Shown piece after piece: positions 11,140 through 22,290 of a stretch of DNA of 64,000 nucleotides. Every line of letters begins with the position of its first letter. Position 1 is the first letter of the stretch. Position numbers and translations under genes: made by a program. This stretch comes from Odontocerum albicorne (lineage: Eukaryota; Arthropoda; Insecta; Trichoptera; Odontoceridae). The stretch is from positions 50,943,011 through 51,007,010 of the forward strand of contig OX463842.1 in NCBI GenBank assembly GCA_949825065.1, in the 5' to 3' direction. Under the pieces are notes generated by a model. The model did not search any database, was not told where the DNA came from, and was given only the letters and a program-made list of their open reading frames with translations.

Positions 11140-11430
11140 GTGACGTGGCGCCAATATTAGAAAAACCCCGGCAACATTGGTATGGGCACATGTAACAGAG
11201 GGAAGGATTGGTGCGCTTAAAACATTCACGAATTGAAAACTCTCGAATAGACGCAGAGGGAGATACAAGAAGATCCTATATAAGAATGTGGAGGATGATA
11301 TGAGGAGACTCGAACTATCTCCGAGTGATTGGCCAGATCAAGAGATATGGAGGAAAAAGGTCGTAGCAGAAGACCCAAGTAGATGAGATAAGGCAAGGGA
11401 AAACAAGAATACTTGAAAAGATGAGATATA
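11140..11430 (+). mobile_element. LINE C-terminal remnant
   Basis: Plus-strand translation with a few breaks gives WYGHM near 11190, then HSRIENSRIDAEGDTRR and, after a stop, ARG/LYS-rich sequence ending EEKGRSRRPK-like residues near 11350-11385. This follows the usual LINE 3' pattern (RWYGHV...RGRPRKTW...W RR). No catalytic part remains. It differs from the families at 1344 and 26735. Confidence 0.55.
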
Positions 11431-12545
11431 CTCGTACAATAAAAAGATCTTATATTAACCCCAAGAAGTTGAAAAATTAAAAAGCTCTATTTTTAACTCC
11501 AATGATTTGCGGCTTCCAAAAACCAAAACGACAACAGTCAAATCAATTTATAACACAGAGTTATATTTTTTTAACGAATTGCCAAAAAACATTTAAGAAG
11601 TCAAGATTATCAATGCGTTATCTATCTACTATATATGTTCTGGGTAGATTTAATTTAAAAATATTGTTGAAGTGATAGAAAAAGTAATTATCGGATACAA
11701 TAATAGATGTATTGAGATTAAAATGAGTTTATAATAAGAATTCAATTAACTTGACAAATAAAAAAAACACACATTTCCCCTCGTTCTTACCCATCCTGCT
11801 TAAATTTGATAACTTTACATTTCCTTCTTCCAACGCTTTATTTACTTGGTTCAGATTCCACCAATCTCTCTAATTATTCTTTTACTTTTATCTTTTTTTA
11901 ATGGTGCTTATTTCATCTTCTATAAAGCCTTTATCGCGCGTTAACCTCTTGATTTTTCACATCCACGCATCTCTGTCCTTAGTTTTTCGATTTGAAATCT
12001 GCACCAGTTCTTAAGTATCGCTTTTCAAGTTAAGAAAGTCTTTTGATTTGTGTCTTCCCCCACTAGGGAAAATTATTTTTAGGATCTATGGGAACCTGAT
12101 TGAATTAAAAAAAAAAATCTCATTGTATCTGACTCTCAAAACCTTTTTATCCTGAACCGATCCATTTTTTCATCATACTTCTTTTTGATTATGTAAAAAT
12201 AAAATTAACTTGGAATCTTAAAGCTTTCAAAAGACATGTCTGGATGGCTAAAGCTCTGCTTAAGTTGTATAGCATCAAAAATAGGTGGGTAGAGCATGTT
12301 GAAGTGAAACTTCTGTACATTTTTGATATTAAATTGTCGAATGACATTCTTATTTATCCTTATTTACCCCATACTTTGTTCCGATAGTGCTTAATATCAA
12401 CTACATGGGAAAACTTTGAGATATATTTATTATTCATTTAATAAATTTATCTAATAGCGGGGGGATATTATGATTAAGTTATTGTCGTAGCTGGTGCTGT
12501 CATGTGAAATCGTCTACCTATTAGTGAAGAAATATGGGTTGCGTC
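11431..12545. other. AT-rich spacer
   Basis: No open frame, repeat or RNA gene that I can support. Confidence 0.45.
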
Positions 12546-12930
12546 GCAATGTTCTCTCTAAGGTGTGCGTGTGTTCGGCCGCACATGTGTTAAAAATTGT
12601 CCGCACACATGTTTCCATCTTCCGCACACATCTCAAAGAAAGGAACTTATAACCATATTTTGTTTTGCGCAATTATATATTTTATATGATATTTTATAAT
12701 GAGTTCTCAGGTTCCTTTCTTTGAAAAATTATTTTTTTATATGTAACCTACATATTTAAAAATGTAATTTATGATTTCGTGATAAATTATGTTGACTACT
12801 TAGTTTTATCTATGCATGAATATGCATATTTGCGCACTTCCCTCGTTTTTTCTTGCACATATAAGTTGATGGAACGCACACACAATGAAAAAATCAGGGG
12901 AAAAGTTGGTCGCGTGTGTAATTTTACAAC
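12546..12930. mobile_element. Possible hAT-type MITE remnant
   Basis: Left GTTCTCTCTAAGGTGTGCGT and right-side GCACACACAATG and GTCGCGTGTGTAATTTT form loosely inverted GTGTGCG-rich ends. Internal repeats of CCGCACACAT are seen at 12592 and 12621. The ends do not match well enough to define boundaries or a target duplication. Confidence 0.3.
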
Positions 12931-13265
12931 CCTTTTTGGGAGATCTTATGAAAATTGATGATCTCATATGAACACTACATACTTAAAGTATACTACACAT
13001 AAAGCCGAATGTGGTACTATCCCATATCGGTATATCTAGAAAAGTTTGTTTGTAGTTCGTCTTCCATTGGTAAGTTTTCTTCGGTTCTCTCATCAAATAT
13101 GTTTTCATAAACATATGCAAATGTGATAAAAAATTCTTAATATCACGACCGCAACCCCCACCATTCTACCCTCATACACAATTCAAATATATTTGTTTAG
13201 TAATATTTTAAATATGTCCATAATAATGGGTTTGCATCCCGAGTAAGACAGTCGTCCCTTTAAAC

Positions 13266-13777
13266 CATAATTTCCCAAAGTGGTCGATATCGACCCCTTG
13301 GAGTCAATTTGATTTTTCTAGGGGTCGATAGTTTCAATAAAAAAAATTGGGGGTCAACGACAGCAAAAATAAATCCCCTTACTACAACTATTTGTTTGTT
13401 ACTTCAAAATATCTATCATTGCAATAGGTACCTAATTAAGAATATTTGTCAATATTTGTGTTTATTTGGAATTTACATATTTATTTATTAAATGTCAAAA
13501 ATTAAAAAAAAAAGCTTCTAGTATTGTTTTGCTTTAATTTTTGTCAGTGCATATTTCAATATTAAATGTTGCACAATATAATGCAATGCATAATTCGTAG
13601 TCCTTTAATCTTTTTCAATCCTTAATTACAAGTCATTAAAATGAAAAGTTTGATATTTAATAACGAGTACTGTACAAACATATTAACTTGAGCAAGTCAA
13701 GTAAATGACTAGGGGGTCGACGGTTTTAAAAGTTTTTGGTAAAGGGGTCTGTGGCCGAAAAATGTTTAGGAACTCTT
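13266..13777. mobile_element. hAT-like MITE with target duplication
   Basis: A 512-bp element bounded by the direct repeat CCTTTAAAC (13257-13265 and 13778-13786), consistent with the 8-bp hAT duplication plus one chance base. The subterminal regions are inverted: TTTCCCAAAGTGGTCGATAT and GACCCC on the left, and GGGGTCTGTGGCCGAAAAA and TTTAGGAAC on the right. CCCAAA-type ends followed by GGCC/GACCCC are typical of hAT non-autonomous elements. The frame at 13309-13491 lies inside it and is not a gene. Confidence 0.7.
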
Positions 13778-13786
13778 CCTTTAAAC

Positions 13787-14864
13787 GGACCTATATAAAT
13801 TGTCATTTCATTATTATTTTTACAGATATACCAATGAAATATGAAAGATCAAGAGTTTTTCTGTACATATTTTATTTTTATCAATTATTTATTTATACTT
13901 AGCCCTTATATATAGTAGACATTATTTTCCTTTGAAATATGCAATATTTAGAAACCATTGTAAAATTCACAAAAACCCAAAAAAATCATCTAAAAATATA
14001 TTTACATAAATAATATCAAGAATACGCTATATTTTAACCTTTCAAAAAAATTCGATAAGTTAATCGATTGACTTCCAATTGAAAATAGACTCGAGTCTTT
14101 CATCGTTTCTATCGAAGCATTATTTATAAGGAAATAATGCGAGGAACAAAGTAAAAGCAGAATATGAATGATTATTTCAGCGAGTGATGGATATGGCTCA
14201 TACATTTGCTTGAAATAAATCTAAAGTGTTACTTTTTTCGAACGGTTTACACAACAACCATAAAACTTGATTAAGTGAAAAGCCATCGATACTTTTGCAA
14301 CGATACTTCAAAGCGACTTTTTATCGTAATCGTAACATAAATTGTTATGGTTTTTTTTGTAAACGTTTGAGAGAATGTCAATATTTGTAGAGTAAAATGA
14401 TGATTAAGTGTTGAAAGAAAAAAAAAACATATTCAGAAAATCATTTTTATAATGATGTGACAGTGATTAATCTAGTTGACAGGAAAAAATATAATCGAAA
14501 TGTATATATATGACATCTCACTTAGAATTATGTCACTGAAATATTTTTTTAGGTTTTCCGACACAACAAGAGTAGGCACACAGCTTGAAAACAGCCTTTA
14601 AAGGCTTTCTTACTAAAATTATAATTATAAATAAGTAAAAAGCATACCACCAGAACCGACCGAACACAAACGGCACAATCGCAATGCATATTCTCCATCT
14701 GCGTGTTCGCACCAGAACTGCCAAAATATCTTCGAATGTAACAGAGAAGCAAGTCGAAGACATTAACCTGACTTCTGTAATATCAAAAGAAGGGTGAATT
14801 ACTTCACTCCAGGCATTCAAAAAAATATCGCGAAGTTAAAAGTGTTTGTATTGACAAGAAATAT
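13787..14864. other. AT-rich spacer
   Basis: Overlapping minus-strand frames at 14533-14820 and 14549-14752 have no recognisable motif, and neither is supported by splice or repeat context. Confidence 0.4.
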
Positions 14865-15122
14865 TTATTTATTTAACACTTTTATTGCAAATACAATCTG
14901 ACGGGCTTATTGCCAGGCGGTAATCTTTTCCAGCCAATCAGACAAAAGTTAATAAAGCAAGTTACGAGGTCGCATAAATCAATCAAATGACTATCCATCC
15001 CCACGAAATCCATAAACATATACGTGAGCACATGCCCACGAGCCCCACAACGACGGACAATCACCCGAACATTATTTTTCATATAAAGTGAGATATCATC
15101 AATCAAAAGGAAAGGAAGGGAT
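14865..15122 (-). mobile_element. Retroposon 3' end (family R1), copy 2
   Basis: Nearly the same as 8525-8785: the shared minus-strand start CCTTCCTTTCCTTTTGATTG, the same frame (about 74 codons, with scattered substitutions) and the same 3' end GCAATAAAAGTGTTAAATAAATAAATA. The tail and 3'-anchored alignment show a retroposed copy. Confidence 0.75.
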
Positions 15123-16177
15123 GAATATTTCAGCACAATACTAAGAAAAATGAAGAACAGTTTTGTTGAACGATTTCAAGAATTCAGAGCAAATAAGGCT
15201 ACATTCGCTTTTAGTTTACATCCCCTAAAAATAATACCGATGAACTTAACTTGAGTTCGTCGACATTTATTTTTAGAGATTATTCGACACAGATGTTACT
15301 TTACTTCAGATGCAGTTAATATATATAAGAAGTAAGAAACTGTGGAGCAGCAAATTCACAAATCTGACGAACCACTAGGAAGAGCTCGAAAGAGAGTGTA
15401 GCGTACCTACGTCCCTAAATAAATTGTCAAACATACAGGGTCAACGACCGATGAATCAACCTCTGGACATCTACAATTGTCACATGCCAGAAACGTCAAA
15501 AATGTGTACTCGCAAATATCATTTACGCGGCATTCCACGGTAGAGGGAGAGCGCATCGCTTTGTCTCGCCGTTTCTTCAAATAAATATCCTACCCGCTAT
15601 ACTGGGGCACGCGCAGGAGGGAGACAAAGTATATATCGCTGGCGCATTCACGCACAACTATAAAATACCTACTTGTAGACAAATAAACATTATTATTCAC
15701 TCGACCATTCATTGATTATTTACTCTCACTTTTATCCGCATTCCTGAGTTTTGTATTTATTTTAAATACAAGACATATCAAAATCATCACAACGTATCAA
15801 GTTAAGCATCTCGCTACAAGAGAAATACAATTTATAGCTGCGAAACAAACATATAAACAATTATATTTAATACATGGAATAGTTTACCTGAAACACATGA
15901 CACGATAAAATAACTTGCATTTGCCATTCTCACAATCTTTGGCTTAACCTATTTATGCGAACAAATATTTTCTTACTTGAATTAAATAAAAAATAAGCTA
16001 AGAAGCAAATTAACCGACGAAAGTTTTCGAAAGCGATGCGAGGTCACCGTTCTAACTAGTAAACTTTACAAAGCTCAAAAATTGTTTAACTATTTAGGTT
16101 TTCTTGTTTTATAAGTAGTGCACTGAACTACTGAAGCTTATAATTACCATATATTATAAGCTTATAATTACCACATA
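15123..16177. other. Spacer with small direct repeat
   Basis: A GC-richer block at about 15520-15650 has no identity I can name. At 16135-16175 AGCTTATAATTACCATA is tandemly doubled, immediately left of mariner B. No gene recognised. Confidence 0.4.
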
Positions 16178-16208
16178 CTACCTTGATCTAAAAGTTTTAG
16201 GACTTTAT

Positions 16209-16505
16209 TCATAAAATCGAAAATACAAGTTTATTCATCAAAATCGATATGTTCCCCTTCAAAGTACTCCCCATCGACTGCAACGCACTTAGCCAGCGCT
16301 TGATCCAATCCTCGAAACACCGCTGGTACTCAATTTTCGGTATGTCCATCAAAGCCGTCTTCGATTTTTTTATGACATTCTTTCGGGTGCTGTAACGCGT
16401 TCCGCGAAGCGGTTTTTTAAGTCGGTTGAACAGGAAAAAGTCGCAGGGAGCCAGATCAGATGAATTCAAAGGCTGTTGGATAGTAATCGTGTTGTTTTTG
16501 GTCAA
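16209..16505 (-). pseudogene. mariner B transposase, C-terminal fragment
   Basis: Residues 1-30 contain QPLNSSDLAPCDFFLFNRLK, the region of the third catalytic aspartate (SPDLAPxDFFLF). Then come the typical KKPLRGTRYS and, after that, FEDWIKRW. The second aspartate region (HDNA) is absent because the deletion junction lies just upstream. The last 25 residues look frameshifted compared with the expected GEYFEG ending. Confidence 0.88.
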
Positions 16506-16702
16506 AAACTCAAGGAAATCATGTCTTTCGCGATTTCAACGCGGTCCTTTTTTTGTATGAAATTGAGGTCTTTCGGCACCAGTTTTGCAGCGATACGTCT
16601 GAGGCCCAAATCACTAACAAAAATGTCTTGAGCGGATCCAAAAGCGATATTCAAGTCGTCTGCCAGCTCTCTAATGGACAATTTGCGGTTTTCGGCCAAC
16701 AT
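16502..16702 (-). pseudogene. mariner B transposase, N-terminal fragment
   Basis: The frame includes RKLSIRELADDLNIAFGSAQ, a helix-turn-helix of the mariner paired-like domain, followed by GLRRIAAKLVPKDLNFIQKK, the linker equivalent of the WVPH/VPK region. It ends near the deletion junction and overlaps the C-terminal fragment by 4 bases in another phase. The upstream part of the transposase continues to about 16880 in broken frames. Confidence 0.85.
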
Positions 16703-17092
16703 TTCTTTGATTTTATCGATGTTTTTATTGGTTTTCGACTGCCACTGCGTTCGTCATCCTCGACCGACTCACGACCACTTCTGAAGTGTTCGTGCCACCG
16801 AAAAACACCTCTTTAACATTTCCAAGGTCTGCGGACCGTTAAATCCGTTTTTCACACAAAATTTAATGCAAACTCGTTAATGCACAGTTGATGCCATTTT
16901 TAAATTTGTAAAAAATCGAAAACACGTACTCAGTACAGCGTATCTTTTACAAATATCAAGCTATGACGCTGAAATTTAGAGGGAAGTGTCAATGATAGAT
17001 GTTGTAACCTAACAAAAAAAAAAAGAATTCCAATCGGGTGACTGACAGCGCCACACGGTGGCCGGTCCTAAAACTTTTTGATCAAGGTAGTA

Positions 17093-17559
17093 TGTATGAT
17101 AAGTAGCCTACAATTGTTTTGTGAATTTCAATTTAAAATAAAAATCTTGATTTTATCTGTTTTTTTGCCATTAAAATGTACATACCTACAGTGAAAATTT
17201 ATGTTGCGGCTCTATGAAAATTTGATAAACTGTTTACTTAATATTTGGCTCTTCTCACTAGAAAGTCGGCTGACCTCTGAACTAGACCATGAAGGTCCAC
17301 ATCCACACCCGCTGCGATATGCTGGCTTTTATTTGATATTTATCGCAAAATTTTATTGATTCTACGAAAAAAAAAGATCATGTACACAAATTTTGTTATT
17401 AAATTATAATGAGCATACATATAATTTATTTAATTTTTTTTGAGCGATGCTTAATGTAAAAAATGAAGTATATTGTAAAAATAATCGAATAACCATGAAG
17501 TGAATTGTATAAGAAAGAAGAAAGAGAAAAAATATATTTCATGCTCTTATCAATCAATT
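17093..17559. other. AT-rich spacer
   Basis: A possible decayed tRNA-like segment lies near 17270-17315 (GACCTCTGAACTAGACCATG). Otherwise nothing recognised. Confidence 0.4.
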
Positions 17560-17980
17560 TCTTCTTCTTCCTAGTGTCATGTCAGGTCCTCCCAATGTTG
17601 ACTATCACCTGAGAGGAATCATATTTGTCCTCGGCAGCCCAAAAAATATCCCCAACGCTGTTTATACCAGTACAATCACGTATATTGTGAAACCAGTAGA
17701 TTTGCCTCCTGCCAACACCTCTTCAACCCTCTATTTTGCCTTGGATGATCAGGTGCAGTAATTTGTACTTTTCTCCTCTAAGTACATGATCCAAGTAGGA
17801 CACCTTTCGGATTTTAGTATAAGTCAGCAACTCTCTATCAACTTTGGCTCTTTGAAGAACCCTTGTGTTGCTGACTATATCCGTCCAGGGTATCCGTAGC
17901 ATTATTCAGTGTATCCATATTTCGAATGCTTCCAGTCGGTTCATACTACAAACTTTGAGGGTCCATCAATTGGCTACGAA
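17560..17980 (-). mobile_element. LINE reverse-transcriptase C-terminal remnant
   Basis: Minus-strand translation gives MNRLEAFEIW near 17945-17920, IPWTDIVSN after it, then RELLTYTKIRKVSYL and HVLRGEKYKLLHLIIQGKIEG down to about 17745. This is the standard LINE C-terminal series (RLEAFEMW, PWTDRVxN, GHVLRGEKYELLxLIxQGKIEG). A frameshift separates the first two blocks, and stops follow. The plus-strand frames at 17579-17761 and 17865-18143 are shadows. Confidence 0.8.
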
Positions 17981-18327
17981 GTGTTATTCTGAATTGTTTA
18001 GTATTTTGTATCTAACGTATTTATTGCTCCCCGACATTTTTTTATTGATGTATGTGAGAAAACAACTGACTAGAGCCTTCCTTTTGGGTACTATCTTTCT
18101 AACCCTAAATCTCTATATTGATGACAATCATTCTATCAACTAGGCTACATAAATAGTAGAATAAAAAAGTATATTTAACAAATAACATACGATTTTTTCT
18201 AACGAACATGTGGTACCCTTCAATACATCCGAATTAGTATTTTGAACACATTTGAGAGCGTAGGCTGGATATATTATTATCATCGGCCTCAGTAATTGAA
18301 CCTTCAAGTTTAAAACCCCTGGATTAG

Positions 18328-18372
18328 GCACGGAGTCACGGTTCGTCATTGAACGTGTTGACAATACTACTG
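18328..18372 (+). repeat. Short dispersed repeat, copy 2
   Basis: GGCACGGAGTCACGGTTCG...GAACGTGTTGACAATAC matches 6284-6345. Identity unknown. Confidence 0.45.
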
Positions 18373-18429
18373 TTTGGCGCGTATTTTGGCCAGACTAACT
18401 CTTTTACCTCACTGGGACTTATTTTTTTG

Positions 18430-18500
18430 GGGTGTCATTAGGAATTGAACCCGAATCCATCGGGTGGAAGTGAAGAATTCTACCAGTATGCTACGGAGGT
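18430..18500 (-). mobile_element. tRNA-like SINE head
   Basis: On the minus strand CGTAGCATACTGGTAGAAT (A-box-like) precedes CGGGTTCAATTCC (a good B box) by about 30 bp. No full cloverleaf can be drawn, so this is a SINE head rather than a tRNA gene. Confidence 0.55.
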
Positions 18501-19314
18501 CGTCATTTTAACAGTCAACTCGTATTTCTGTCTTTACTGTAAACAATGTTAGTAATACAGGTTTCAAAGAATTTTGATAACAATATCTTTATTTTTAGTA
18601 CTATCCAAAATTAATCCTTAACTAAAACTTATACTGATAAAATACTGTTCATATAAAAATATTTTCGCTTCTGAAACATCCAAACTCAAAGTAAATTTTA
18701 TTAAAAGCAGTAAACTTTTATATTTTACTACAAAACCAGAAATCAACGGTGTAAATTACGCCCGCGTATTAACTGGCACGCTAAACAACGAAGTTTAAAA
18801 AAAAATAATGGAAAAAATGACTTCAGAAAATGAAAAAAGGAATTTATGACACGAATAAATAGACAGAGATGGCATATTTTCATTGTGCGTAATTTTCGAA
18901 AAAAAATATATTCCCAACCAAGCGTTGCTGCCTTCATATTTGCCTCAAATGTGTTAAACAACGCTCTGCCATTACCTTAAATCTTGACTTGTTTTTCGTA
19001 AACACGAAAAAACTCTAAACCACGAAAAAAAAAAAAAAAACATTAAGAAGAGCAAGCGAACGAGAATTTTCTCTAAATAAAACTTAAATCAGATGTTATG
19101 GAGGTGAACCATTACGTGGCTCGCTGGTTTTTTAAATGAATTAGGCAATTAAGATTTTCTTCTAGAGAGTTTTCTACAATAATCTCTTGACATTTGTAAA
19201 AATAATAAGTTTAATTTAATCCAGTGACTCAATTTTAATTTTGGTGAAAAACATTTAATGCTTTAAGTCTTTAAGTGTCCTGTCTTCACGCTACATTTAA
19301 GAGTTAGAATATTT
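18501..19314. other. AT-rich spacer
   Basis: The frame at 18743-18961 is low-complexity and unrecognised. No repeat named. Confidence 0.4.
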
Positions 19315-19872
19315 GGTGTTAACATAAGTTGTGTCCGTTTTTTTCCTAATGAAGAGAACAAGAGGACACAACAAAAAAAAATTACAACAAATTAGTCAAT
19401 ATTGTATTCTTCTTCATTACTTAACAACAAATTAGTCAATAATGTATTCTCCTTCATTATTTACAACTTCTTGCTAACGTTCTACAAGTTTTTCAATGCC
19501 TGTGCGATAAAAACCATCTGGTCTTGAGTCGAGGAATTTGTCCAGCCATGCCCGCAATTCGACGTCAGTATTGAAGAAAAAACCATCGACGAACTGTCCT
19601 TTCATTCATAGCATCTTCACCGTACACTTTATTCCCTCGATTGAACGCGAACACTAGAAGGTGTCGAAAATGCTCACTTTCGTCTACTTGACATTCCATT
19701 TTGAAGGCTTGTAATCAAATAAAATAATATATGTATCGTAAAAACAAACACAATATCTTGTAGAACAAAAAAATTTCTTTCGAATGACGTATAATGTTTA
19801 CCATTTTGTTTTACTTTTGGTGCTCATTTTTAAATTTGAACAAAAAAAACGGACACCACTTATGTTAACACC
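19315..19872 (-). mobile_element. mariner family C, copy 1 (deleted)
   Basis: A 558-bp element with long inverted ends, GGTGTTAACATAAGTTGTGT at the left and CACTTATGTTAACACC at the right. Minus-strand translation shows the N-terminal piece (VDESEHFRHLLVFAFNR, about 19710-19640) followed closely by C-terminal residues (PDGFYRTGIEKL, about 19530-19490). Most of the catalytic region is therefore gone. A 40-bp segment containing CAACAAATTAGTCAATA is tandemly doubled at 19384-19460. The element is non-autonomous. Confidence 0.88.
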
Positions 19873-20164
19873 TAATACATGTTTATTAAAAATAAATGTG
19901 TAACAAGGTGACTCTTTGACACGAGAAGAGTGAGGACTGAGGAGCTTTTAGAGGTCTTCACATAGGCACGTGAGTGAATGATTGATGCGAATGTCGAGTG
20001 TGTGATAAATATATGATGTACGTGGATTTGATGTGGTTGTGTAGATTATGATGCGGTTAGAATTATACATGTGATATCTTAAAGTTTTAAGTATGTGGAG
20101 TGTGAATGTTTCAGCTGGGTATTTTTGTTTTTAGGACAAATATATTTTGTGATAAATAAACGGG

Positions 20165-21150
20165 ACTACGTCGTCAGAGTGCCAAACTATCCTATCAAGA
20201 CATACTTCCTCTTTATCTTGTTATGCAAACTGTGAAAAAGAATAAGACAGAGCGCCAAACTTTCCTATCCAGACATACTTCCTCTTTATCTTGTTATGCA
20301 AACTGTGAAAAATAAGAAGACAGAGCGCCAAACTATCCTATCAAGACAAACTTCCTCTTTATCTTGTTATGCAAACTGTGAAAAAGAATAAGACAGAGCG
20401 CCAAACTATCCTATCAAGACATACTTCCTCTTTATCTTGTTATGCAAACTGTGAAAAAGAATAAGACAGAGCGCCACAATATTCTATCAAGACATACTTT
20501 CTCTTTATCTTGATATGCAAACTGTGAAAAAGAATAAGACAGAGCGCCAAACTATCCTATCAAGACATACTTCCTCTTTATCTTGTTATACAAACTGTGA
20601 AAAAGAAAAAGACAGAGCGCCACACTATTCTATCAAGACATACTTTCTCTTAATCTTGATATGCAAACTGTGAAAAAGAATAAGACAGAGCGCCAAACTA
20701 TCCTATCAAGACATACTTCCTCTTTATCTTGTTATGCAAACTGTGAAAAAGAATAAGACAGAGTGCCAAACTATCCTATCAAGACATACCTCCTCCTTAT
20801 CTTGTTATGCAAACTGTGAAAAAGAATAAGACAGAGCGCCAAACTATCCTATCAAGACATACTTCCTCTTTATCTTGTTATACAAACTGTGAAAAAGAAA
20901 AAGACAGAGCGCCACACTATTCTATCAAGACATACTTTCTCTTTATCTTGATATGCAAACTGTGAAAAAGAATAAGACAGAGCGCCAAACTATCCTATCA
21001 AGACATACTTCCTCTTTATCTTGTTATGCAAACTGTGAAAAAGAATAAGACAGAGCGCCAAACTATCCTATCAAGATATACTTCCTCTTTGGTGAAAAAG
21101 AATAAGACAGAGCGCCAAACTATCCTATCAATACATACTTCCTATATATC
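20165..21150 (+). repeat. 73-bp satellite array, about 13 units, with 292-bp higher-order period
   Basis: The unit GCCAAACTATCCTATCAAGA...GAATAAGACAGAGC recurs at 20181, 20254, 20327 and so on at exactly 73 bp. Variant units carry TATTCTATCAAG plus TTGATATGC (20473, 20619, 20911). A block of four units (20546-20837) is repeated as 20838-21129 with the same variants in the same order, so the array also has a 292-bp higher-order period. The last unit is truncated near 21090. The reading frame at 21026-21241 is a translation of the repeat, not a gene. Confidence 0.95.
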
Positions 21151-21239
21151 TTGTTATCAAACTTCAAGCCTTTCATGCTCGGTATGTGTCCTGAATTGTG
21201 TGGACGTTTTTAAATTGCTAACATTTTTTCTTTTATGTT

Positions 21240-21575
21240 AAATGGAAAATAAGTAAATAAAACACTCATTATATATTTTTGTGTTCACTACTGGTTTGAT
21301 TTTGGGTTTACTATTGGTTTCGAAGACCACCGTCTTCATCGTCAGGTGAGAGATGTGATTAAATTTACCATTTAATCACATCTCTCCCCACTTCTCTCCC
21401 CCTACCTCATTTCTCTTATATTATTTACACTTGTACAGGAAATGTATTTTTAGCAATTTAGTTTATCTTCACCTGACGATGAAGACGGTGGTCTTCGAAA
21501 CCGGTATTAAACCCAAAAATAAACCAGTGGTGAACACAAAAATATAAAACAAGTGTTTTATTTACTTATTTTTCC
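21240..21575. mobile_element. Penelope-like inverted arm pair (PLE-B)
   Basis: Two arms face each other: TTTTGTGTTCACTACTGGTTTG...GAAGACCACCGTCTTCATCG on the left and the reverse complement on the right (21466-21560). In the sense direction each reads CACCTGACGATGAAGACGG, a GAAGAC/GTCTTC stem, and GAAACC, a hammerhead-like core (right arm CTGACGA 21472-21478). The layout matches PLE-A, but the sequence differs. No coding part remains between the arms. Confidence 0.7.
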
Positions 21576-21980
21576 TTTTACATAAAACATGGCACCACAA
21601 AGTGAAACTATAGTATTTTCGAAGATACAAGAAAAAAAATGTTTTGTTTAGAAAATTGTCATGTTTTGTAAATAATACTTTAGTTTCCAATATCTTTTCG
21701 ATTAGTAAATAAAAAAAGAAATATTCTGTATTAAATATGTTCAGTTCAATCCCTCTACAATTCAGGTTGTTAGAGGGGACAAAATAAGTATACATTCAGC
21801 GCGATGTACGCAAGACGATCGAAATCTTCTCCATTTTTTATGAGCGTGACGTTACTAAGTGATGAAGAAAGAAGCATCTTAAGGTTCTCTTCCTCCGGTA
21901 GCGATACACTTGAAATATAGTAGCGACGACAGATTTAAGGTACGACGTCACGGGAGAAGAAAATGATATTCGCAGCGCAG
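21576..21980. other. Spacer
   Basis: The minus-strand frames 21562-21795 and 21838-22032 have no recognisable motif. Confidence 0.4.
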
Positions 21981-22285
21981 TTAACCCTTTAAATCCCAGC
22001 ATATTTTGCATAAAATGTGCGAAAACTCCCAAGCAATTTTTGCCTAAAAAACAGTAGTTTATATTTTATTTTAGTTAATATTTAGTTTTAAAACTAATTT
22101 TTTTTGTAGAGACCTCCCTGTAGAGTGTAAAATAAAAAATAATTTTCATAAAAAAAATATTAAATTTTTTTTTATTCAACGTAAAAACTTGTATAACAAC
22201 TTTAAGGCCGATGATCGGCCCCGTGGAATTTTTCGCATACAGCAGTTGGGGCCGATAATCGGCCGCGTGGGATTAAAAGGGTTAA
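21981..22285. mobile_element. TTAA MITE family 3
   Basis: Bounded by TTAACCCTTTAAATCCCA (21981) and TGGGATTAAAAGGGTTAA (ending 22285), giving TTAA at both edges and 18-bp inverted ends with one mismatch. Near the right end are two palindromes, GGCCGATGATCGGCC (about 22206-22220) and GGCCGATAATCGGCC. There is no coding capacity. TTAA target use suggests piggyBac-type mobilisation (inference). Confidence 0.85.
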
Positions 22286-22290
22286 TATAC

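Larger units (their letters stand above)
16178..17090 (-). mobile_element. mariner family B element (internally deleted)
   Basis: The 913-bp element has inverted ends CTACCTTGATCTAAAAGTTT and AAACTTTTTGATCAAGGTAG, each flanked by TA (16176-16177 and 17091-17092), the mariner target duplication. Two minus-strand frames encode the ends of a transposase and the centre is missing. It is shorter than a full mariner (about 1.3 kb). Confidence 0.93.

Noticed and set aside
14533..14820. Two overlapping minus-strand frames as a gene
   Set aside because: No motif, no splice support, and mutual overlap in different phases.
18430..18500. tRNA gene
   Set aside because: A and B boxes are present but acceptor and anticodon stems do not close; similar heads occur in other SINE remnants.
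20165..21150. CRISPR-like array or coding repeat (frame 21026-21241)
   Set aside because: Continuous 73-bp satellite without spacers; the frame merely translates the repeat.
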